Positions 41,814 to 50,343 of a DNA stretch of 64,000 nt are shown here, piece by piece. The stretch is taken from NCBI GenBank assembly GCA_024398055.1, contig CP073749.1, forward strand, positions 3,596,594 to 3,660,593, given 5' to 3'. Origin of the DNA: a bacterium SCSIO 12741 (GTDB lineage: Bacteria > Bacteroidota > Bacteroidia > Flavobacteriales_G > Salibacteraceae). The notes under the pieces were generated by a model that saw only the letters and a list, made by a program, of their open reading frames with translations, searched no databases and had not been told where the DNA came from. Position 1 is the first letter of the stretch, and every line of letters begins with the position of its first letter. The translations under genes were made by a program, and so were the position numbers.

Positions 41814-43781
41814 ATGTTCAGAAATCTTATTGGGGCTTTTGCCTTGTGTCTTTCGGTGGTGAGCCTACAGGCTCAGCAAGTTGGAATCAATCCTGAAGAA
41901 AAGGATCTTTGGTATGGTGAAATGAACTCCGCTGGTGTGGAGGTGGTTCATGGTCACTATATTGACAACTACAACATTGATTACCATCGCATCGAGGTAA
42001 GCGTTTTTCCTGATTCAGCCTGGATCGAAGGAAATGTGACTACAGGGCTTACCGTTGAAAAAAGAGCCATGGATACCCTGTTTTTCGATCTGATTAACGG
42101 ATCGGATATGCATGTAGATTCCGTTTATGTGAATGGAGCAAAGATTAGCCAGGTCAACCACCAGAATAACCAAATCGAAATCATTTTACCCCAATCCATT
42201 CCGGTGGGAACTCGATTGACTTCACAGGTTTTCTATCGAGGAAATCCACACAGTAGTAACGATTGGAGTGGTTACATCTATTTCAACCCGTACGCTGATA
42301 ATCGGGGTAATTACATGGTTTGGACCATGTCTGAACCAGATGGAGCACGGTTTTGGTGGCCATGTAAAGTGGATTTACACGACAAAATCGATTCTGTGGA
42401 TATGATTATCCATGCACCCGCTTCTTTTGAGGCAGCCACCATTGGATTACTTCAGAGTCGTCAGGTTAATGGAGCCCGAGCTACCACACATTGGAAACAC
42501 CGTTATCCCATTGTCAATTATCTGATCGCCTTTTCCGTAGCTCAATACAAAATCTACGATTATACCTTAAACTACCGAGGCAAAACCTTGAAAATGCAGG
42601 ACTACCTGCTACCATCGGATACTTTTTGGTTGGATTCCGCAGCCTTGCATTTGGAAAAAACTTTTGCCCTCTTCGATTCCTTATTTGGTCCTTATCCTTT
42701 TGATAAGGAAAAATACGGCCACATGCAGACTGATATTGGTGGCGGAATGGAACATCAAACCATGTCGACCATGTTAGATTTAAATCAGCCCCTGGTAGCA
42801 CATGAGTTGGCTCACCAGTGGTTTGGAAACCTGGTAACCTGTGGGCGCTGGGAAGACATCTGGTTGAACGAAGGTTTCGCCAGTTACCTCACGGGATTGA
42901 CCTATGAAGCAGGATTTGGTGATTTGGGCTGGCAAGAATGGAAAAAAGCAACGATCAGAGATATTGCGTCGAGCAACAGAGGTTCTGTTTGGATAGACGA
43001 TACAACCTCGCGCAACCGGGTGTTTAGTAGCCGATTAACTTATAAGAAAGGGGCTTACCTGGTTCACATGCTCCGCTACGTTTGTGGTGATGAAGACTTT
43101 TACCAAGGAGTAAGAAACTACTTGAACGATCCGCAATTGAAATACTCCTTCGTACGCACTGAAAATCTAAAAGGACACTTAGAAGCTACCTCGGGGCTTG
43201 ATCTTACTGAGTTCTTCGATGATTGGTACTACGGGCAGGGGTATCCTCGCTACAGCTTGTTTTGGAGAGTTGTAGGGGACAAAATTTTGCTGGATTTGGA
43301 CCAGGACCAAAGCCATTCTTCGGTAGACTTTTTTGAAATGAACGTGCCCATCGCTTTGTACCATCAGGGTAAAAGACAGGATATCATTTTTGCGCACACC
43401 GGAAACAATCAGACGGTTAGTCGGGTGATTGGTTACAAGCCAGACTCGGTAGTCATTGACCCTGATCTTTGGATTTTATCCTATCAAAACACGGTTAAGG
43501 AAGGTGTACACCAATACTTGACTACGCCAGAATTGGAAGACGATAACTTGTGGATGGCCTATCCAAATCCTGCCCGGGATTTCTTGACGATTGAAACCGA
43601 TGAGAATTATTACCAGGTAGAGATTTATTCTACCTCGGGTCAATTGGTTTCTGGAATCGAAAGTGAGCCTCTATCGGGTACAACTAAGCTTTCGGTAGGT
43701 CATTTGGAATCTGGAGTATACCTCTTGAAAATCAAAAAGGGTGAATCCTATACCCGAATTACGCGTTTCGTTAAAGAGTAA
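41814..43781 (+). CDS. M1 zinc aminopeptidase with T9SS type A sorting domain
   Basis: 655 residues. A signal peptide is followed by the M1 N-terminal beta domain, then GGGMEHQ at about 310, HELAHQWFGN at about 330, and NEGFASYL with the third zinc ligand. The usual GAMEN motif is replaced by GGMEH, a variant seen in several Bacteroidota M1 enzymes. The C-terminal sorting domain has AYPNPARDFLTIE, VEIYSTSGQLVSG and LESGVYLLKIK, so unlike the other M1 enzyme here it should be secreted or surface-anchored. Its stop overlaps the convergent trmL by 11 bases. Confidence 0.92.
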   Translation: MFRNLIGAFALCLSVVSLQAQQVGINPEEKDLWYGEMNSAGVEVVHGHYIDNYNIDYHRIEVSVFPDSAWIEGNVTTGLTVEKRAMDTLFFDLINGSDMHVDSVYVNGAKISQVNHQNNQIEIILPQSIPVGTRLTSQVFYRGNPHSSNDWSGYIYFNPYADNRGNYMVWTMSEPDGARFWWPCKVDLHDKIDSVDMIIHAPASFEAATIGLLQSRQVNGARATTHWKHRYPIVNYLIAFSVAQYKIYDYTLNYRGKTLKMQDYLLPSDTFWLDSAALHLEKTFALFDSLFGPYPFDKEKYGHMQTDIGGGMEHQTMSTMLDLNQPLVAHELAHQWFGNLVTCGRWEDIWLNEGFASYLTGLTYEAGFGDLGWQEWKKATIRDIASSNRGSVWIDDTTSRNRVFSSRLTYKKGAYLVHMLRYVCGDEDFYQGVRNYLNDPQLKYSFVRTENLKGHLEATSGLDLTEFFDDWYYGQGYPRYSLFWRVVGDKILLDLDQDQSHSSVDFFEMNVPIALYHQGKRQDIIFAHTGNNQTVSRVIGYKPDSVVIDPDLWILSYQNTVKEGVHQYLTTPELEDDNLWMAYPNPARDFLTIETDENYYQVEIYSTSGQLVSGIESEPLSGTTKLSVGHLESGVYLLKIKKGESYTRITRFVKE

Positions 43782-44235
43782 ACTGTCGGTTGGCCTCCGA
43801 GAGGGCAATAGCAACGGCATTGGACAGATTAAAGCTTCGTACTTTTCCTGGGAAGGGGATGGTGACCAATTGCTCTTGAAAACGATTCTGAATATCGGCC
43901 GATAATCCTACCGATTCCTTTCCAAACACCAGCCAATCTCCAGCTTGAAAATCTACTTGTGAGTAGCTTTTATCGGTGTGGGTGGTAAAGAGAAAAATTC
44001 GGGATTCGTCTGCTATCTGCTGATGCCATTCTTCAAAGGAGGCATATTGATGAATACTAAGGTCTGGCCAATAGTCGAGACCAGCTCGTTTGACCCGGGA
44101 ATCAGTGATCTCAAATCCCAAAGGACCAATGAGGTGAAGGGTAGCGTTGAATCCTACACAAAGTCGGCCAATATTCCCTGTGTTCGTAGGAATTTCCGGC
44201 TCAACCAAAACGATGTTAATACCTGAATGGATCAA
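43771..44235 (-). CDS. trmL: TrmL, tRNA (cytidine/uridine-2'-O-)-methyltransferase
   Basis: 154 residues, SPOUT (trefoil-knot) methyltransferase. EPEIPTNTGNIGRLCV, LVFGKESVGL and IPFPGKVRSFNLSNAVAIAL are the three conserved motifs. TrmL modifies the wobble base (position 34) of tRNA-Leu isoacceptors. It overlaps the upstream esterase by 4 bases (ATGA) and the convergent peptidase by 11 bases. Confidence 0.93.
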   Translation of the reverse strand: MIHSGINIVLVEPEIPTNTGNIGRLCVGFNATLHLIGPLGFEITDSRVKRAGLDYWPDLSIHQYASFEEWHQQIADESRIFLFTTHTDKSYSQVDFQAGDWLVFGKESVGLSADIQNRFQEQLVTIPFPGKVRSFNLSNAVAIALSEANRQFTL

Positions 44236-45467
44236 GGAGTAGGGTAGTGTTTGGTGCGGTAAAAACCATTGTATCGCACGGTGATAATGTGAGGTGTTTC
44301 GGGCGGTGTATACTTCCAGGTAAAGGCTTTCAGTTTTTTGCGCAACACCTTTTTCTTCATCCGCTCGTAGTTTTCATCCATCACGTAGATTTTGATCTTC
44401 TTAACGGCTTTATCTACCGGGTAAAACTGCATGGTTCCATCCTTGTAGTCCCAATCGATTGCCGTGGCGTGTGAGGTGCTTTTATCGGTTACCGGAGGTC
44501 CAGTGTTCCAGTAGGTATTATAAAGGAAATTGCGGATCAGATTTACGGTAATATCCATGTTTACCGGATATCGTTTGCGGTCCAGGGTTTTGTCATACGG
44601 ACAGTGACCTTGATTGGGAAAAAGGTGAATTTCACTCGGCGTGTCGTGCTCGAGGTTTCGGGCATAGATGCATTCACTGCCTTGAAGTTTTACCCGAGGA
44701 ATGTAGACCAGAGGAAGATCGTAGCGAATGCTATCATCGTTTACGGGAACGATTGGATCTTCTGAACCATGAATATTGATCACGGGCAAGGCTTCGTTCA
44801 TAAAGGCAGTATCGCCAATGGCACCGCATAAATTGATGACTCCGTGAACCTTGGATGAGTAGCCTGGGTTGCCGCTGTTTCCTTCCAATCCGCCCCAGTT
44901 GTCTAAATTCAACTCCAGGTGTTTGATGTCCTGAGAATCCAAGTAGGCAACATGTAAGGCTACTATGGCTCCGGCAGAACTTCCACCTACCCATATCCAG
45001 CTCGTATCTACGCCATAGGGATTACCATTCTCCACCACCGACTTTCGGAAATAGCGAACAGCAGCTTTCATATCGTGAATGGGTCGAATTACCGTTTTTT
45101 CCCCAGAGAGCTGATCGGTAGGCGCTTTGATAAACGTTTTGCGGTAATTGATGGAGGCCGTTACATAGCCCATTTGTGCAAATCGGGAGCAGAGGGTTTC
45201 CATGGGGAAATTGTTTTTGTCTCCCATCAAAAAAGCGCCTCCATGGGCAAAGATGATCAGTGGCCGATTCTTCAAAGTATCGTTTAGTGGCTGGTAAACG
45301 TCCATGAGTAGAGTGACCATTTTTTCACCACCTTCACCTTGCTTTTTATTGGATTCGCCGTAAGGACGGCCATAGGTTACCCCAACGCCAAAAGAAGGAT
45401 CGAAATACCGGGTTTGAGCAAACGAAACCTGACTTATAATCAGGAGCAGAAAAAGTAATCGTAGCAT
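44232..45467 (-). CDS. Exported alpha/beta-hydrolase (carboxylesterase-like)
   Basis: 411 residues with a signal peptide. The esterase family hallmarks are HGGAF (oxyanion), GGSSAGA with the nucleophile Ser, HGSEDPIVP with the acidic residue and NQGHCPY with the catalytic His. The C-terminal 100 residues, rich in Lys and aromatic residues, form an unassigned beta region. The substrate is unknown, perhaps an ester or carbohydrate ester. It is in a minus-strand run DUF5723, DUF2461, esterase, trmL with minimal gaps. Confidence 0.82.
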   Translation of the reverse strand: MLRLLFLLLIISQVSFAQTRYFDPSFGVGVTYGRPYGESNKKQGEGGEKMVTLLMDVYQPLNDTLKNRPLIIFAHGGAFLMGDKNNFPMETLCSRFAQMGYVTASINYRKTFIKAPTDQLSGEKTVIRPIHDMKAAVRYFRKSVVENGNPYGVDTSWIWVGGSSAGAIVALHVAYLDSQDIKHLELNLDNWGGLEGNSGNPGYSSKVHGVINLCGAIGDTAFMNEALPVINIHGSEDPIVPVNDDSIRYDLPLVYIPRVKLQGSECIYARNLEHDTPSEIHLFPNQGHCPYDKTLDRKRYPVNMDITVNLIRNFLYNTYWNTGPPVTDKSTSHATAIDWDYKDGTMQFYPVDKAVKKIKIYVMDENYERMKKKVLRKKLKAFTWKYTPPETPHIITVRYNGFYRTKHYPTP

Positions 45468-45476
45468 GAGCTGGTT

Positions 45477-46154
45477 TTAGTAGTGGATTACTTGACGAAA
45501 GAAATACATCAAATCTTTGCCAGCGTGGTAGTATTCCATCACTTGATCCACCACATTTTCGGCTATTACCGTTTCGGGCGGTAGCTCAGCGAAGTAGTAG
45601 AAATTTTTGTTGTAGATCAAGGGCTGTTTTTCGGCTGCTTCCTTTAGCTCTTTGGGAAGTCGTTTCGCCTTTTCACCTCGAATTTCTCCATAGTGGCTGA
45701 CGAACGTTTTATCGTTAATCAGTTGCTCAAATTTTCGACCTTGAGCCGCAATATGAAAACGGAGATCTTCCAGGTTGTTTTTATCCAACATATATACCCC
45801 GCCATAAATTCGAAAATGCTCCGGACCGGCTTCTACATAAAGTCCAGGAGCCTCTTTGTTTTTGCGACCTCCAGGGGAAACAATTCCTGACATGTTGAGT
45901 TTGTAAGGCGTCTTGTCCTTGCTAAAACGAATGTCTCTATTGATGCGGAAAATGGCATCTTTCGGTTCTATTTCTACCTCTTTGTCGTCTTCCTTAACCC
46001 GATCAATTAGGGCTTGGATAAATTGCTGAAAAGGCTTTTTGACTTCCTTTTCATAACGTTTACGGTTTTCATCAAACCATCCCTTGTGATTATTGGCAGC
46101 CAGCTCCTTAAAGAATTGAAGATAGTCTGGGCTAAATAGTGCGTTTTGGGCCAT
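45477..46154 (-). CDS. DUF2461 family protein
   Basis: 225 residues. The start FSPDYLQFFKELAANNHKGWF and the block IFRINRDIRFSKDKTPYK are the recognisable DUF2461 (TIGR02453) signatures, with YVEAGPEHFRIYGGVYM after them. Members occur widely in bacteria and fungi, but their biochemical role is not established. The start codon shares one base with the stop of the upstream gene. Confidence 0.85.
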   Translation of the reverse strand: MAQNALFSPDYLQFFKELAANNHKGWFDENRKRYEKEVKKPFQQFIQALIDRVKEDDKEVEIEPKDAIFRINRDIRFSKDKTPYKLNMSGIVSPGGRKNKEAPGLYVEAGPEHFRIYGGVYMLDKNNLEDLRFHIAAQGRKFEQLINDKTFVSHYGEIRGEKAKRLPKELKEAAEKQPLIYNKNFYYFAELPPETVIAENVVDQVMEYYHAGKDLMYFFRQVIHY

Positions 46155-47574
46155 TAGGTTTTGCGTTTTTTCTTAAACCAACCTTTGATGTTAATTTTTC
46201 TTCTCGGTTTTGGGCAGTAGTCGCTTTTCTTTCGCTCGTATTCTTTACACTTTCCGGAATGAAAGATAGGAACGTTTAAGCTAAAATAAGCATCCGCCCC
46301 ATAGGCATCGTAACTAAAGAGGAATGGGAGGAAATTGTTGGTCCCCAAAGTCAACCACCACAAGCGGGCGTGCAGTCCCACACCAGGTGCTTGGTAGCGG
46401 AATACAGTGACGGGTAAACCCACGGTTATAAACCGGTGTTCATACCTCGGGGTAACCGTAAACTGTGTGATTCGATCGCCGCCCATAAAATTGCTTTGTC
46501 GAAATCCCATCAACAGGGTAGCGTTCACGTAAATGTTGTTTTCAAAGTTGTAATCAAACTGGGCACTCAGCGCCAAGGGAAGGGTAGAGGTAAACTTCGT
46601 TTTTTGCGTTGGATTGGATCCCGACTCTTCAATCAGTCGGTTGATATCAGTGGGCCAATCGATGTTGAAGTTTTCATGGTCGACGAAAACGGCGGAATCA
46701 TTCTCAAACGTATAGTGGTTACTCGATTTGGTGAATCGAAGAAAGCCTAAATCGAGCAGCGAAACACCTATTTTGTACTTGTAGGGATTGATTTTACACT
46801 TACTCATTTTGCTATGAGGCAGGTAAAAGGTGTTGTTGTCGTTGATCATTTTTTTGTAAACAATCCCCAAGTCCAGTCCCATCCCCATTCCGATATTAAA
46901 TCCAGGATCGGTAATGGCTATCTTTCCAGTGAATTCATTGAAGGTTACGTTCGAACTATCTACTCGGTAATTCAGGTTATCGGAGAGGATGCCAATGCTT
47001 GATATTCCACTCAATATTTTGAGTGATCCACCGGCCTGGATGATTTGATCTCCTCGTTTGTATACGATTTGGCCATAATTGAGCCCTATTTCGCCCCAGG
47101 TAAAGTTTTTGGCGTAGAAATTATCCGCATCATAATCGATGTCATGCTGATCAGTAAAGTTCCAGCCTTCGTCAATAAATTTCATTAAATCGGAGGGCAT
47201 TCTGCGGGCAATGAAATGGTTGCGTACTCGAATATTGAGTCCAAAGCCCATGTTTTTGTGCGCCATGATGAACCCCGGGGCATAGGCATCTATTTCACTG
47301 TAGATATTGTAGCGACGACCGGCTTCAAAATTGTCCTGCAAATTGCCGGGGAACCCTTGGCGAAATAGAAGAAATCGTTCTGAAAACCGCCCGAGAGTCC
47401 AGCCACTCGAACGTCGATGTAGGGGTAGGGATCTGCCGCCAGTGCAGGATTGATCAATACTCCCTGAGTAGGAAGGTAATTATCCGAAGCTGGAGCCAAG
47501 TGCTGGGCACGTACCGAAAATGCACTAAAAACCAGTCCGAAAAGAAGACAGAAATAAAACCCGTTACCCGACAA
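46154..47574 (-). pseudogene. DUF5723-like outer-membrane barrel gene with one-base frameshift
   Basis: The first 60 codons carry a signal peptide (GNGFYFCLLFGLVFSAFSVRAQ) and INPALAADPYPYIDVRVAGLSGG, and run in frame to DFFYFAKGSP. The continuation LQDNFEAGRRYNIYSEIDAY, which clearly belongs to the same protein, is in the next frame down to 46154. One base is missing near 47346-47351 (in GCCGGGGAA). The restored protein would be about 470 residues with beta-strand repeats. DUF5723 proteins are Bacteroidota outer-membrane barrels of unknown role. The start is TTG 47574; no ATG is available. Error or inactivation cannot be separated here. Confidence 0.75.
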
Positions 47575-47627
47575 AAACCTCTGTTATTTAAAAGGTGTTA
47601 GCGACAAACTTAATAATTACAATGTCC

Positions 47628-47635
47628 TAAATTTG
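47628..47635 (+). promoter_or_regulatory. -7 element of paaI
   Basis: TAAATTTG, an exact TAnnTTTG match, 15 bases before the GTG start at 47651. Confidence 0.45.
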
Positions 47636-47650
47636 GCGAAATTATTAACC

Positions 47651-48103
47651 GTGGACGACTTACAACCCAAGCATATTGTAGACCTCATGTATACCAACGA
47701 CCCATTTTCGCAGTGGTTGGGAATAGAACGGGTTTCGGATGAGTATGGTGCTAATACTCTACGAATGACCGTTAAACACGATATGCTTAACGGTTTTGAC
47801 ATCTTGCATGGAGGTATTGCCTTTGCCTTGGCGGATAGTGCATTGGCCTTTGCGGCTAATTCGCATGGTCAGCAATGTTTGTCTGTTGAAAACTCCATTC
47901 ACTATCACCGATCGTGTAAGGAAGGAGACGTTTTGATAGCTCGGGCAACTGAGGAAAATAGGTCAAACCGAATAGCGACTTATCGAGTGGTAGTATCTCT
48001 CGAATCTGGAGAAAAAGTAGCCACCTTTCAAGGAACAGTATACCGAAGCAAGAGGTTGTGGAGTGAACACGGTGTTAAACAGAACGAGAAGAACGAAAAA
48101 TAA
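47651..48103 (+). CDS. paaI: PaaI hotdog-fold acyl-CoA thioesterase
   Basis: About 150 residues. MLNGFDILHGGIAFALADSA with the catalytic Asp and the following ALAFAANSHG are diagnostic of PaaI. It hydrolyses hydroxyphenylacetyl-CoA-type thioesters to free trapped CoA in the pathway. The GTG at 47651 is preferred, since TTG 47633 is part of the promoter; ATG 47687 is another option. It is separated from paaJ by 3 bases and likely co-transcribed. Confidence 0.88.
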   Translation: MDDLQPKHIVDLMYTNDPFSQWLGIERVSDEYGANTLRMTVKHDMLNGFDILHGGIAFALADSALAFAANSHGQQCLSVENSIHYHRSCKEGDVLIARATEENRSNRIATYRVVVSLESGEKVATFQGTVYRSKRLWSEHGVKQNEKNEK

Positions 48104-48106
48104 AAG

Positions 48107-49312
48107 ATGAAAGAAGCCTTTATTGTTGATGCCATTCGTACACCGATTGGAAATTTTGGGGGAAGTTTAGCCCCGGTAAGAACAGATGATCTCGCTGCTT
48201 TGGTGCTGAGAGAATTGATGAACCGAAACGAGTCTGTGGACCCAGCCGCTATCGAAGATGTGGTTATGGGCTGTGCCAATCAGGCTGGAGAAGACAATAG
48301 AAACGTGGCTCGTATGGCCTTGTTGCTTGCTGGTTTGCCTTGGAGTGTGCCAGGGGAAACGGTAAACCGCTTGTGTGCCAGTGGTATGTCTGCCATTGTT
48401 CATGGTGCCCGTGCATTGAGAGGTGGTGATGGCGAATTGTTCATCGCCGGTGGTGTAGAGAACATGACCCGTGGCCCATGGGTGATTTCAAAAGTTTCTA
48501 AGCCTTTTGGCCGTGATGCGGAAATGCATGACTCTTCATTTGGTTGGCGTTTTGTCAATCCTAAGATGAAGGAATTGTATGGAACTGATGGAATGGGGCA
48601 AACGGCCGAGAATCTGGCGGAGATGTACCAAATTTCCCGTGAAGATCAAGACAAATTTGCCCTTTGGTCTCAGCAGAAAGCTACTCGTGCTCAGGAAAAC
48701 GGTCGATTGGCTGAAGAGATTATTTCAGTATCCATTCCTAGAAGAAAACAAGATCCACTCATTTTCGCTAACGACGAGTTTATCAAGCCTAAATCAAGCA
48801 TGGAGATTTTAGGTAAACTGCGTCCTGCGTTTAAAAAGGAAGGTTCCGTTACAGCTGGTAACGCTTCCGGATTGAATGACGGTGCTGCGGCTATGTTGAT
48901 GGCTACTGAAGAAGGTTTAAAGAATCATAACCTCACTCCATTGGCACGTGTGGTTAGCTGGGCTGTTGTTGGTGTAGAGCCTCGTATTATGGGAATTGGC
49001 CCGGTAGGAGCATCCCAAAAGGCTTTGAAAAAGGCAGGATTAACGCTCAACGATATGGATGTGATTGAATTGAATGAAGCATTCGCTGCTCAGTCCTTAG
49101 CCGTTACCCGCAAACTTGGTTTGGCAGATGATGATCCGAGAATCAATCCAAATGGTGGTGCCATTGCCATTGGTCACCCACTTGGAATGTCTGGAACTCG
49201 AATTACCCATACAGCAGCATTGGAATTGCACAAGCAAAATAAACGCTACGCTCTTTGTACTATGTGTATTGGAGTGGGGCAGGGTTATGCCGTGGTTATC
49301 GAGAAGGTATAA
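48107..49312 (+). CDS. paaJ: 3-oxoadipyl-CoA / acetyl-CoA thiolase PaaJ
   Basis: 401 residues. NRLCASGMSAIVHGA carries the acyl-accepting Cys, GGVENMTRGPW is characteristic of PaaJ/PcaF-type thiolases, and GHPLGMSGTRI and CIGVGQG contain the His and second Cys. It splits 3-oxoadipyl-CoA into succinyl-CoA and acetyl-CoA (also the 5-hydroxy analogue step) in the paa pathway. It forms an operon with paaI and ends in a strong terminator. Confidence 0.9.
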   Translation: MKEAFIVDAIRTPIGNFGGSLAPVRTDDLAALVLRELMNRNESVDPAAIEDVVMGCANQAGEDNRNVARMALLLAGLPWSVPGETVNRLCASGMSAIVHGARALRGGDGELFIAGGVENMTRGPWVISKVSKPFGRDAEMHDSSFGWRFVNPKMKELYGTDGMGQTAENLAEMYQISREDQDKFALWSQQKATRAQENGRLAEEIISVSIPRRKQDPLIFANDEFIKPKSSMEILGKLRPAFKKEGSVTAGNASGLNDGAAAMLMATEEGLKNHNLTPLARVVSWAVVGVEPRIMGIGPVGASQKALKKAGLTLNDMDVIELNEAFAAQSLAVTRKLGLADDDPRINPNGGAIAIGHPLGMSGTRITHTAALELHKQNKRYALCTMCIGVGQGYAVVIEKV

Positions 49313-49326
49313 TTAGCTATAAATCT

Positions 49327-49366
49327 AAAAAAAGCCCGAGATCTGTAAAAGACTCGGGCTTTTTTT
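49327..49366 (+). terminator. Terminator after paaIJ
   Basis: Stem AGCCCGAG/CTCGGGCT with a 12-base loop, flanked by A and T runs. Bidirectional in shape; it may also end the convergent GIN-domain gene. Confidence 0.9.
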
Positions 49367-49383
49367 ATGGCGTTAAAGTTCGT

Positions 49384-50115
49384 TTAGTTCAGCTTCTTCA
49401 CTTTACCTGAACCTGCAATTGACGTCTCTATTGAAGGAGAACCTAAGTAGTTTACGCTACCACTTCCGCTAATACTCACTTCGAGATTCTCGCTCACGTG
49501 GCAATTGATATCTCCTGATCCGGAAATGCTCATGTCGGCATTTGCAGCTTCCAAAGCTCTTCCATAAAACTCACCCGACCCGGCAATGCTTACCTCGAGG
49601 TTTTTGGTGGTTCCACTAAGATTAATATCACCCGATCCTGCAATACTCGCTGAAGCATCCTGGCTTACAATTTGACCACGAATATCTCCTGATCCACTGA
49701 TGGAGGCATGAAAGGAATTCGTTTCCAGGGTATTGTTGATCACTACATTGCCCGAACCACTTACCCGAACTTCGGATAGATCGTCAGTGGTGATATGTAC
49801 GGTAATTCGTTTATGATTTCTGATGCATTCGCCGTTATCAATGACCAGGGTATTGCTGTTAACATCCAGATCGATGTGCTCTTGAATATTGGCTTGGGCT
49901 TCTACCTCCACTTTTGGGGTTTTAGCATTGGGGTCGACTGTTACGATAACGTCACCCGACATTTTGAGTTTGATTCCGGTAAAATCGGAAACTACACGTT
50001 CTTGTTTAACCAGTTCTCCCTGGCCATCCACGCATTTCCAGTGGTTTTTACTGCAAGAGGTATTGGTTAGCAGAAGTAAGCTTAAACTGATCGTTGCTAG
50101 CATGAGTGTTTTCAT
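49384..50115 (-). CDS. GIN-domain (DUF2807) lipoprotein
   Basis: About 243 residues. The signal ends in a lipobox (LLLTNTSC), so it is a lipoprotein. The DUF2807/GIN domain is a right-handed beta helix built from repeated strands with SGSGD/AGSGD turns (five or more repeats). It is often called a putative autotransporter-like adhesin head; the function is unproven. Start ATG 50115 gives a clean signal; an earlier start (50157) is unlikely. Confidence 0.88.
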   Translation of the reverse strand: MKTLMLATISLSLLLLTNTSCSKNHWKCVDGQGELVKQERVVSDFTGIKLKMSGDVIVTVDPNAKTPKVEVEAQANIQEHIDLDVNSNTLVIDNGECIRNHKRITVHITTDDLSEVRVSGSGNVVINNTLETNSFHASISGSGDIRGQIVSQDASASIAGSGDINLSGTTKNLEVSIAGSGEFYGRALEAANADMSISGSGDINCHVSENLEVSISGSGSVNYLGSPSIETSIAGSGKVKKLN

Positions 50116-50343
50116 TTTTTGTTCGGATTTAAAAGTAACGATTTTAAAGGATGACAACGGAAATCAAATCCACCCCTATTCTGATCTATTAAAATTTAAA
50201 TTGGCCAAAAGGAGTGCGGGGGAATAAAAAATGTAAAGGTTTAATGGGTTGATAAGTAGGTGGTTATGTGTATTTAAAACCGATTGAAGTAGATTTTGAC
50301 CAGAAATTGCCCAACGTGTTGGACATCATGCTGTCCAAAGGAT

